This document shows, piece by piece, positions 19,005 to 28,900 of a stretch of DNA of 64,000 nt. Numbering within the stretch: the first letter of the stretch is position 1; every line of letters starts with the position of its first letter. Position numbers and translations under genes: made by a program. The notes under the pieces were generated by a model, which worked only from the letters and a program-made list of their open reading frames with translations, had not been told where the DNA came from and did no database searches. Source of the stretch: Doryteuthis pealeii. Lineage: Eukaryota > Mollusca > Cephalopoda > Myopsida > Loliginidae. The stretch covers positions 14,389,472-14,453,471 of the forward strand of contig CM042179.1 of the NCBI GenBank assembly GCA_023376005.1. The letters run 5' to 3'.

Positions 19005-19400
19005 AAAAATTGTATTATTTAGATATTTTGGACTGTTGTCCTTATCTTTATGGCTATATACACAACGTTTCGGTCGAGGTACCCTTCCTCCTTTTTCAGG
19101 TATTTCTTGTCGATCTCGTGCACCTTCTTGGCGAACTTGGAAGCCTTCATGTCTTAATTGGGAGCCTTCACAAGACTTCGAAATTAACCCTTTATTTAAT
19201 CCATTGGGGTAGATTGTTCTCATTCCGTTAACCATGACAGGGTACAAGTGTTCATCTATATTAAATATTCTATATTATCATCGCCCGTAGTCAGGATTGA
19301 ACCTGCAACCTCCAAGGGATTGTCATTTAGAACTGTATTAAACCAACCTTTATATCAGTTTTGTTATGTGCCCAACTGGATAAAAAAACATATCAAACAT
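19005..19400 (-). mobile_element. Foldback-family end plus tRNA-like block
   Basis: Matches the reverse of the element at 12580-13025: GGACTGTTGTCCTTATC, CAACGTTTCGGTCGAGG, CCTTCTTGGCGAACTTGG, and then a minus-strand tRNA-like segment with GGATTGAACCTGCAACC. The other inverted end is missing. The reverse copy is at 23175-23580. Confidence 0.55.
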
Positions 19401-19434
19401 CGAATCAATCATGAAGATAGATGGATATTACATC

Positions 19435-19700
19435 TAGAATCTATAACTCATGGGAAATGGACTTGTCGCCCCGAGTTCAAATCCTGGACGTGGTAATTGC
19501 ATTTCACTTAGCGCTATTACCCTTGGGAAAGGTATGAATCCTACTCTCCCTCCAGCTATGGGTAAATAGTAGGGCAGACTGGGCTCTTTAACCTTGGTTA
19601 GGCAACCGGTCTAGGAGAAGGAAAACTCTGAATTCAAACCTGTTAAAACTCCGCTTAAGAAATTGACCTTGTGTCACATCCTGCTCGTGTGGAAGGGTTG
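19435..19700 (+). mobile_element. tRNA-derived SINE (approx. 260 bp family)
   Basis: The B box is close to consensus (GAGTTCAAATCC, 19472-19483). The body holds CACTTAGCGCTATTACCC, CTCCCTCCAGCTATGGG and GGCAACCGGTCTAGGAGAAG, and the end ACCTTGTGTCACATCC runs into GGTTGGTATATA. The tail GTGTCACATCC is shared with the 147-bp SINE, so both may use the same LINE partner. The reverse copy at 22785-23125 carries an inserted poly-T run. Confidence 0.75.
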
Positions 19701-19724
19701 GTATATATATATATATTATTGTTC

Positions 19725-19980
19725 ACAAGTACTTAACAAATTCAAATTGGCGGAGGGGACTATTGTGGGTATCAGCCGACCATCGAAGGAGCCTATCCCC
19801 TTTTTTCTAACACAAGCAGATCGAGCGCGACAATCATCTTCGGTTCCCCACTTTATCGCACTTATCAGATTACTCAATCTGTGCTACTCATGCGCAGAGT
19901 TTGCTGAAGACTGATATCGAACCCAGAACCTTGTGGTTCCTAGGGGATGCTCTACCGACTAAGCTAAACCGTATTCCTCA
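19725..19980 (-). mobile_element. tRNA-derived SINE, second head type
   Basis: The head lies at the right end on the minus strand: GGTTTAGCTTAGTCGGTAGA (A box), then GGTTCTGGGTTCGATATC (B box) after a 22-base interval. The body contains AACCGAAGATGATTGTCGCG and GGGGATAGGCTCCTTCG. The reverse copy at 22495-22770 is on the + strand. From 19981 to 20400 I see only AT-rich sequence and a CACATG-rich patch. Confidence 0.75.
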
Positions 19981-20399
19981 CAAAAAATACATTTTAATCC
20001 AGCAAATAATCTTATTCTCGTTATTCTCTACTTAACATCTTTGAGGGAAAATCTTATAATATTATTACATAATAACGGAGTTTCTCATTATAGAATGAAA
20101 TGTCGTTAAGGTGTTAGATTTTTTTTTATAAACGTGAATGCTAATCCTGACGTTCATAAACTGGAAATGTAAACAGTCTCAAAACAAACACTTCTGGTAA
20201 TTACCAATGGCCAAAACCGGTCGTGATTTAATAAAATCTATTTACCAACGTTTGTGTGTCAAGCTTTTCGTTCATACATGTGCACACATGCACATACATG
20301 CACATCTACACATCAAAATCACAGTCATTTACTTATCATATAGTTTATGACAATACTTATATCTTGACCAATGTAGCGCTTATTCCTTAAAGTACAAAG

Positions 20400-20690
20400 G
20401 AGGGCGATCGTTCTATAATGGTTATTGTCGTAGGAAACAGACACGAATCCTGGACAATGCTAGATGCATTTCACATAGCAATAATACCTGGGAATGGTAT
20501 GAATCCAACTATTCTCACTCAAGATATGGGTAAATAGTAGTTCAGACTGAGCTTTTTAATCTCGGTATAACAACCGGTCTAAGAGAAAAAAAATAATTTA
20601 AAATTTAAACATTTTAAATCCCGCTTAAAAAAATGACCTTGTGATGCATTCTATTCGTGCAGTGGGTTGGTAAATACATATTACTTAAAT
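20400..20690 (+). mobile_element. tRNA-derived SINE (diverged copy of the 260 bp family)
   Basis: The head has TCTATAATGGTTATTG and a B-box-like ACGAATCCTGG. The body repeats the order found at 19435-19700 (GCATTTCACATAGC, TATGGGTAAATAG, CAACCGGTCTAAGAG, CCTTGTGATGCATTC) with many substitutions, so this is an older insertion. The reverse copy is at 21755-22045. Confidence 0.7.
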
Positions 20691-20699
20691 GTGTATATC

Positions 20700-21175
20700 T
20701 GATTTGTATATTCCACATTTCAGCCCTGTCGGCTTTGGGGTTTAGAATATACCGATTGCCTCTCTGCAGAGGATAAGACTCCTCCAGTGGGGCCACCTGT
20801 TGACCGTGGGTAGCGATCCGTGATGCTTAAAGATGGAACCCAGGTGGCTGAGTAGTCCATGACATGCAACATTCCACTTTGGACCTTACTTAGGCTAAAC
20901 GGGCGGTCAGAGAGACCCTCCGATCAGCTGGTCATGTCAAGCCCAAGCACCTATATGATTGTCTCGAACATATTGCCCTTATGGTAGCCCAACCCTTTTT
21001 ATCATGTGGGTGCTAGAAGGCGGTTTAATGAGGGTCTTCATGTTAGGATCCCATATATGGGTTAAATAGGAAATGTGTATCCATTAAGAATGAATTCATT
21101 TCAAAACTTTGTCGGCATTAAATGACCCTCTGAGTTTGATATGCCCTAAAAACCAAAACCAAACCAAACCAAAAT
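20700..21175 (+). mobile_element. Retroelement 3' region ending in CCAAA repeats
   Basis: A segment of about 470 bp with balanced composition ends TATGCCCTAAAAACCAAAAC followed by CCAAA repeats. That end resembles the LINE 3' end at 7593-7620 on the opposite strand (CCGTAAAACCCAACC then CCAAA repeats). I cannot find the coding part. It could be a LINE 3' UTR or a SINE that borrows the LINE end. It lies just before the centre of the first palindrome; the reverse copy is 21240-21735. Confidence 0.5.
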
Positions 21176-22446
21176 ATTCCACATTTAAAATTAAATTGTT
21201 TCAAATTAGATTCTTTTTTTTTCCTTTTTTTTTTAATGTGAATATTTTGGTTTGGTTGGTTGTTTTGTTTTAGGGGCATATCACACTCAGAGGGTATTTA
21301 ATGCGACAAAGTTTTTTGAAATGAATTCATTCTTAATGGATCACATTTTTCCTATTTAACGCCATATATGGGATCCTAAAATGAAGACCCCATTAAACCG
21401 CCTTCTAGCCACCGCACATGATATAAAGGGTTGGGGCTTTACCATAAGGGCAAATATGTTCGACGACAATCATATAGGTGCTTTGGGCTTACATGACAAG
21501 CTGATCGGAGGGGGTCTCTCTGACCGCCGGTTTAGCTAAGTAAGTCCAAAGTGGAATGTTGCCATGTCATGGATCTACTCAGCCACTGGGTTCCATCTTT
21601 AAGCATACGGATTCGCTACCCACGGTCAACAGGTGGCCGCACTTGGAGGAGTCTTATCCTCTGCAGAGAAGTGCAATCGGTATATCTAAACCCAAGCCGG
21701 ACCAGGGCTGAAATGTGGAATATAACAAATCAGATATACACATTTAAGTAAATATGTATTTACCAACCCACTTGCAGCGAATAGAATGCATCACAAGGTC
21801 ATTTTTTAAGGCGGGATTTTAAAATGGTTTTAAAATTTTATTATCTTTTTTTTCTCTTAGAACCGGTTGTTATACGAGATTTAAAAAGCTCAGTCTGAAC
21901 TACTATTTACCCTATCTTTGAGTGAGATAGTTGGATTCATACCATTCCCAGGTATTATTGCTATGTGAAATGCATCTGCTTGTCCAGATTCGTGTCTGTT
22001 TTTCCTCGACAATAACCATTATCAGACACGATCGCCCTCCTTTGTACTTTAAGGAAATAAGCGCTACATTGTCAAATATAAGTTATGTCAATAAACTATA
22101 TGATAGTAAAATGACTGTGAATTTGATGTGTAGATGTGCATGTATGTGCATGTGTGCACATGTATGAACGAAAGCTTGACACACCAAACGTTGGTAAATA
22201 GATTTTATTAATCACGACCGGTTTTGGCATTGGTTAATTTACAGAAGTGTTTGTTTTGAACTGTTAACATTTCAGTTTATGACGTCAGGATTAGCCATTC
22301 ACGTTTATAAAAAAATCTAACACTTAAACGACATTTCAATTCTATAATGAGAAACCCGTTATTATGTAATAATATTATAAGATTTTCCCTCAAAGATGTT
22401 AAGTAGAGAATAACGCGAAATAAGATTATTTGCTGGCTTAAAATGT

Positions 22447-22449
<3 letters not shown>

Positions 22450-22491
<42 letters not shown>
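22450..22491. repeat. Poly-T run (42 T) absent from the other arm
   Basis: The left arm has only a six-base A run at the matching place (about 19981-19988, read on the other strand). The run lies just before the + strand SINE head at 22500. Confidence 0.9.
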
Positions 22492-22492
<1 letters not shown>

Positions 22493-22499
22493 GTGAGGA

Positions 22500-22770
22500 T
22501 CGGTTTAGGCTTAGTCGGTAGAGCATCCCCTAGTAACCACAAGGTTCTGGGTTCGATATCAGTCTTCAGCAACTCTGCGCATGAGTAAGCAACAGATTGA
22601 GTAAATCTGATAAGTGGCGATAAAGTGGGAACCGAAGATGATTGTCCGCGCTCGATCTGCTTGTGTTAGCAAAAAAGGGGATAGGCTCATTCTTCGATGG
22701 TCCGGCTGAAAACCCACAATAGTCCCCTCCGCCATTTTGAATTGTAAGTACTTGTGAACAATCATATCAT
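22500..22770 (+). mobile_element. tRNA-derived SINE, reverse-arm copy
   Basis: The A box is TTAGTCGGTAGAGCA and the B box GGTTCTGGGTTCGATATC (22543-22560). The body runs to CTCCGCCATTTTGAATTG. It is the counterpart of 19725-19980 and in this orientation shows the pol III promoter most clearly. Confidence 0.75.
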
Positions 22771-22784
22771 ATATATATACAACC

Positions 22785-22950
22785 CTTCCACACGAGCAGG
22801 ATGTGACACCAAGGTCAAATTTCTTTAAGCGCGGAGTTTTTAAAGGTTTGAATTCAGAGTTTCCTTCTCCAGACGGTTGCCTAACCAAGGTTAAAGAGCC
22901 CAGTAATGCCCTACTATTTACCCATAGCTGGAGGGAGAGTAAGGATTCTA

Positions 22951-23040
<90 letters not shown>

Positions 23041-23125
23041 CCCAAGGGTAAATAGCGCCTAAGTGAAATGCAATTCCACGTCCAGGATTTGAACTCGGGG
23101 CGACAAGTCCATTTCCCATGAGTTA
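22785..23125 (-). mobile_element. SINE interrupted by an 87-base poly-T run
   Basis: Counterpart of the SINE at 19435-19700. Bases 22954-23040 are T except for one G at 22996. They sit exactly where the other arm has a two- or three-base run (before CCCAAGGG). The run is therefore an expansion inside an old SINE body, not its tail. Confidence 0.85.
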
Positions 23126-23847
23126 TAGATTCTAGATGTAATATCCATCTATCTTCATGATTGATTCGATGTTTGATATGTTTTTTATCCAGTTGGGCAC
23201 ATAAAAAACTGATATAAGGTTGGTTTAATACAGTTCTAAATGATAACCCTTGGAGGTTGCAGGTTCAATCCTGACTACGGGCGATGATAATATAGAATAT
23301 TTAATATAGATGAACACTTGTACCCTGGTCATGGTTAACGGAATGAGAACAATCTACCCCAATGGATTAAATAAAGGGTTCATTTCGAAGTCTTGTGAAG
23401 GCTCCAATTAAGACATGAAGGCTTCCAAGTTCGCCAAGAAAGGTGCCACGAGATCGACAAGAAATACCTGAAAAAGGAGGAAGGGTACCTCGACCGAAAC
23501 GTTGTGTATATAGCCATAAAGATAAGGACACAGTCCAAAATATCTAATAATACAATTTTTTTATCACAGTGAAGTTAAGTCATGGTCTGTTAATAAAATT
23601 GTTTAACTGGGAGTAATTTATTATGGTTTAAAGATGTTATTCTAAATAGCTGTCTGTTCTAAAATTGACAGGCTATTCCGATTTTCCTATATACTGTTCA
23701 AAGCAAAGTGGGCAGGCTAAAAAGTATATAATATTTACACTATTACAGCTCGATTCTTATTTAATTTAAACGTCGAATTGGTAGTTGAACTTATAAATAA
23801 ATTAGTGTACTTGATATATTTCCAGAAGAAACCTATTTCTATCGTTA

Positions 23848-23849
<2 letters not shown>

Positions 23850-23922
<73 letters not shown>
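23850..23922. repeat. (CA)n(TA)n microsatellite
   Basis: A CA run passes into TA repeats at the left edge of the segment specific to this arm. Matching TA runs close that segment at 24450-24502. Confidence 0.9.
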
Positions 23923-23925
<3 letters not shown>

Positions 23926-23926
<1 letters not shown>

Positions 23927-24245
23927 TTTTGGATGTTTGTTTATTTAGAAGCGTTGCTGAACAAAGTATATATTACATTTTTACTTGAAGGCACTTACAA
24001 CGCATGTATCGCATAAAATTCGATACTTTTTCTTATAGAAAATGACATGACAAGTGTAATCCCAGCAAAGGATCGCTCGGTGTGTAGAATATCGTACAGG
24101 ACTGTTCGACTTTATTAAGTCTCATCAGCGATATATACTAACGGACTTCCTCCGACAGAAATCGGAACCGGGAACTTCAGCAGATACAGTGAAACACTAG
24201 TGAAACACTATATCGCCTCGGCCACAGTACACAGCTAACAATCCC
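23926..24245 (-). mobile_element. tRNA-like SINE found only in the reverse arm
   Basis: On the minus strand the head reads GTGGCCGAGGCGATATAGTG, then an insertion-like repeat of GTTTCACT, then a B-box-like CCGGTTCCGATTTCTG. This resembles a class II (Leu/Ser) tRNA. A body of about 230 bp follows. The outer words TTTTTGGATGTTTGTTTAT and GTGAAATTAAGCTTGT appear again, without the SINE between them, at 24352-24440. I take this as a filled site next to an empty version. Confidence 0.45.
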
Positions 24246-24447
24246 AGTGAAATTAAGCTTGTCAAATGATACTACACGCCTCTACCATAATATCGTTTTT
24301 GAAAATAATAACAACAAACAGACCGCATGCCCTTCGGTTGGAGTGAATAAGATTTTTGGATGTTTGTTTATTTAGAAGCGTTTTACTGAATAAAGTATTT
24401 ATTAAATTTTTACTTGAAGGCACAGTGAAATTAAGCTTGTTAAAATG

Positions 24448-24503
<56 letters not shown>

Positions 24504-24738
24504 TCCTTTCGCGTCATCAGCAGGTTCCACTCATTCTACAATCTTCGTACCTTGGAAGATATTTACATAAAAACTCTCAAGCTTTCTCTCTTTCAGGCAG
24601 GGAGAATCACTTTTGGTCTGAGAGTTTTCGTTTTTGTTTTCACAATTCAAAACAATCCAATTGCATACTTGTTGACTTTTAATCCTTAATTTGACTCTTG
24701 ATGAGAGAGGAAACGAAAGCGCTTAGTCGATCTCCAAT

Positions 24739-24775
<37 letters not shown>

Positions 24776-24897
24776 CTTCTCTCTCTCTCTCCCCTCTCTT
24801 TGTGGTTTTGTGTTTATTTATGTTTTTCCCCTCTCAACTACAATTAAAAATCATTTCAATAAAATCAAATTATGCCATTAGATTTTGTACCACATCA

Positions 24898-24939
<42 letters not shown>

Positions 24940-25000
24940 TAATAATATATATATATGTATGGTGTGTGTGTGTGTGTGTTGTGTGTGTGTGTGTGTGTGG
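24739..25000. repeat. CT, TA and GT microsatellites
   Basis: CT run 24739-24803, TA run 24900-24955 with an ATTA interruption, GT run 24962-24999. They are counterparts of 17914-17982 and 17756-17813 in the other arm, with different lengths. The GT part replaces a short CACACA in the left arm. Confidence 0.9.
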
Positions 25001-25682
25001 GTGCCTTTTATATGCTTTTACGCACGCACACGTTTTCCTCTTTTTTTTTTATCAAATCAAAAGGTTTTGACCTGAAAGGACAGACAATAATATATAAACA
25101 GGATGAGAGTAGAAATGAAAATTCCCTCAATGAATGAATGAATGTGTCTGGGTAACCGCCAAAAGAAAACGAATTAAGTTGAGATACCGCTAAATCAACA
25201 ATCGTAGCTACATTGGAAAATGTCTTTTTTATATAGTTTTGATTTGCTCTATTCGATAATCTTATTATAATGGAGATTGTGTGTTTTCTGTCTGTAACCG
25301 AAACTATATCACTGCTCAAGTCACAAGTCCCTCTGCTATTTGCGTCACATTCTCCATGAATTCCTGTTTTATTTTAAACCTCAATTATTAATAAAAACGT
25401 TTTTATATTATTGATACTGTTCGGCATGTCTACATACTGATAATATGCATTTGTATCTATATATTATAACAAAATAGCGCTTTGCAGTGTTAATGAGAAG
25501 GATAATATGCATATTGATATTAAAAAAATTGTACTTAATAAATATGTGCTTGATATTATTGTTAAGTATCTGGCCGCCATCCTTGGCCTGTTGGAAAGAA
25601 CTCTAAGTAAATAAGTAAGTAAGTCTCGAGTTATAGAATCCTTTGGTAAGTAAATAAGTCCCGTGATATAGAATCCTTTTAG

Positions 25683-25905
25683 GTCCGTCGTCCAAGAAGA
25701 TCCAAGTAGTAGTGAGCTAAGATTAGAATCAGCCAGTATAAATAACAACAACAGCAGCAGAGCACTGCCAGTGATTGGACAACAGGCTGGTCACATGGTA
25801 GTCGGTGAGTCTATAAGTAGAAGTAGGCATTTACCACACGCCTTATATCCTAAAATCCCAACAATTTTTGATTTCGAGAAAAGTGAAATAACTGTAAAGT
25901 GAGAC
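25683..25905 (+). CDS. Protein-like open frame, reverse-arm copy
   Basis: This is the second copy of the frame at 16846-17097, here on the + strand. From GTCGTCCAAGAAGATCC to the TGA near 25903 the frame is intact (VVQEDPSSSELRLESASI, NNNNSSRALPVIGQQAGHMV, ending FEKSEITVK). Differences from the other copy in the last third (Ile to Phe and Asp to Glu) are substitutions. The start is different: the in-frame Met of the other copy lies upstream of a one-base indel, so the frame is open here only from about 25683. A donor-like GGTGAGT lies at about 25804. No domain is recognised. Confidence 0.28.
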
Positions 25906-25983
25906 TTTGATTTACGTACATAGGCGCTTATTAGACCACAATGTCTAACTAGCAGAAATTATTCAGATTTACGCCCCATCGTG

Positions 25984-28900
25984 GTATAAGTGTTAACAAG
26001 CTAGTCTCACAGGTCTATTACTACTGAATAGCGAGTTCCAATTGCTGATGCGCAATACTTGTGACTGTGTCATATTCTACCGTAACGAACGGATTATATA
26101 AATACCTATCTTTTGTAGTGGGCGTCAGCATCGTTTATGTTATGATTACCAAACTAGTCTCGCAGGTCTATTACTACTGAATAGCGAGTTTCCACCATTG
26201 CTGGATGCGCAATACTTGTGGATGTGTCATATCATACCCGTAACGAACGGATTATATAAATACCTATCTTTTGTAGTGGGCGTCAGCATCGTTATGTTAT
26301 GATTACCAAGCTAGTCTCACAGGTCTATTACTACTGAATAGCGAGTTCCACCATTGCTGGATGCGGCAATACTTGTGACTGTGTCATATCATACCCGTAA
26401 CGAACGGATTATATAAATTACCTATCTTTTGTAGTGGGCGTCAGCATCGTTATGTTATGATTACCAAACTAGTCTCGCAGGTCTATTACTACTGAATAGC
26501 GAGTTCCACCATTGCTGGATGCGCCAATACTTGTGACTGTGTCATATCATAACCCGTAACGAACGGATTATAATAATAACCTATCTTTTGTAGTGGGCGT
26601 CAGCATCGTTATGTTATGATTACCAAACTAGTCTCGCAGGTCTATTACTACTGAATAGCGAGTTCCACCATTGCTGGATGCGCAATACTTGGTGACTGTG
26701 TCATATCATACCCGTAACGAACGGATTATATAAATACCTATCTTTTGTAGTGGGCGTCAGCATCGTTATGTTATGATTACCAAACTAGTCTCGAGGTCTA
26801 TTACTACTGAATAGCGAGTTCCACCATTGCTGGATGCGCAATACTTGTGACTGTGTCATATCATACCCGTAACGAACGGATTATATAAATACCTATCTTT
26901 TGTAGTGGGCGTCAGCATCGTTATGTTATGATTACCAAACTAGTCTCGCAGGTCTATACTACTGAATAGCGAGTTCCCACATTGCTGGAATGCGCAATAC
27001 TTGTGACTGTGTCATATCATACCCGTAACGAACGGATTATATAAATACCTATCTTTTGTAGTGGGCGTCAGCATCGTTATGTTATGATTACCAAACTAGT
27101 CTCGCAGGTCTATTACTACTGAATAGCGAGTTCCACCATTGCTGGATGCGCAAACTTGTGACTGTGTCATATCATACCCGTAACGAACGGATTATATAAA
27201 TACCTATCTTTTGTAGTGGGCGTCAGCATCGTTATGTTATGATTACCAAACTAGTCTCGCAGGTCTATTACTACTGAATAGCGAGTTCCACCATTGCTGG
27301 ATGCGCAATACTTGTGACTGTGTCATATCATACCCGTAAACGAACGGATTATATAAATACCTATCTTTTGTAGTGGGCGTCAGCATCGTTATGTTATGAT
27401 TACCAAACTAGTCTCGCAGGTCTATTACTACTGAATAGCGAGTTCCACCATTGCTGGATGCGCAATACTTGTGACTGTGTCATATCATACCCGTAACGAA
27501 CGGATTATATAAATACCTATCTTTTGTAGTGGGCGTCAGCATCGTTATGTTATGATTACCAAACTAGTCTCGCAGGTCTATTACTACTGAATAGCGAGTT
27601 CCACCATTGCTGGATGCGCAATACTTGTGACTGTGTTCATATCATACCCGTAACGAACGGATTATATAAATACCTATCTTTTGTAGTGGGCGTCAGCATC
27701 GTTATGTTATGATTACCAAGCTAGTCTCACAGGTCTATTACTACTGAATAGAGAGTTCCACCATTGCTGGATGCGCAATACTTGTGACTGTGTCATATCA
27801 TACCCGTAACGAACGGATTATATAAATACCTATCTTTTGTAGTGGGCGTCAGCATCGTTATGTTATGATTACCAAGCTAGTCTCACAGGTCTATTACTAC
27901 TGAATAGCGAGTTCCACCATTGCTGGATGCGCAATACTTGTGACTGTGTCATATCATACCCGTAACGAACGGATTATATAAATACCTATCTTTTGTAGTG
28001 GGCGTCAGCATCGTTATGTTATGATTACCAAACTAGTCTCGCAGGTCTATTACTACTGAATAGCGAGTTCCACCATTGCTGGATGCGCAATACTTGTGAC
28101 TGTGTCATATCATACCCGTAACGAACGGATTATATAAATACCTATCTTTTGTAGTGGGCGTCAGCATCGTTTATGTTATGATTACCAAACTAGTCTCGCA
28201 GGTCTATTACTACTGAATAGCGAGTTCCACCATTGCTGGATGCGCAATACTTGTGACTGTGTCATATCATACCCGTAACGAACGGATTATATAAATACCT
28301 ATCTTTTGTAGTGGGCGTCAGCATCGTTATGTTATGATTACCAAACTAGTCTCGCAGGTCTATTACTACTGAATAGCGAGTTCCACCATTGCTGGATGCG
28401 CAATACTTGTGACTGTGTCATATCATACCCGTAACGAACGGATTATATAAATACCTATCTTTTGTAGTGGGCGTCAGCATCGTTATGTTATGATTACGAA
28501 GCTAGTCTCGCAGGTCTATTACTACTGAATAGCGAGTTCCACCATTGCTGGATGCGCAATACTTGTGACTGTGTCATATCATACCCGTAACGAACGGATT
28601 ATATAAATACCTATCTTTTGTAGTGGGCGTCAGCATCGTTATGTTATGATTACGAAGCTAGTCTCGCAGGTCTATTACTACTGAATAGCGAGTTCCACCA
28701 TTGCTGGATGCGCAATACTTGTGACTGTGTCATATCATACCCGTAACGAACGGATATATAAATACCTATCTTTTGTAGTGGGCGTCAGCATCGTTATGTT
28801 ATGATTACGAAGCTAGTCTCGCAGGTCTATTACTACTGAATAGAGAGTTCCACCATTGCTGGATGCGCAATACTTGTGACTGTGTCATATCATACCCGTA

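Larger units (their letters stand above)
16768..25983. repeat. Inverted duplication of block B (palindrome centred near 21213)
   Basis: The left arm 16768-21205 is matched in reverse by 21225-25983. Landmarks pair in order: SINEs at 20400/22045, 19725/22770 and 19435/23125, the foldback end 19005/23580, TA runs and the open frame 16846/25905. The centre is a short AT-rich spacer (about 21190-21235) beside CCAAA repeats. The arms differ by many 1-base indels, two poly-T expansions and one non-matching segment (18285-18676 against 23870-24480). Confidence 0.9.

Noticed and set aside
23466..23520. Hammerhead ribozyme core in the foldback family (CTGAAGAAGGCC...GAAAC words)
   Set aside because: Copies resemble the CUGANGA...GAAA core with a pairing GGCC/GGTC stem, but there is an extra base before the stem, several copies lack the GA or G of the core, and I could not find a convincing third stem with a cleavage site. 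A covariance-model search on the family consensus would decide.
25984..26160. CENP-B-box-like motif in the satellite monomer
   Set aside because: The minus strand has GTTCGTTACGGG, so both TTCG and CGGG half-motifs occur, but the spacing is 3 bases instead of the 7 in the known box. I do not claim a CENP-B site.
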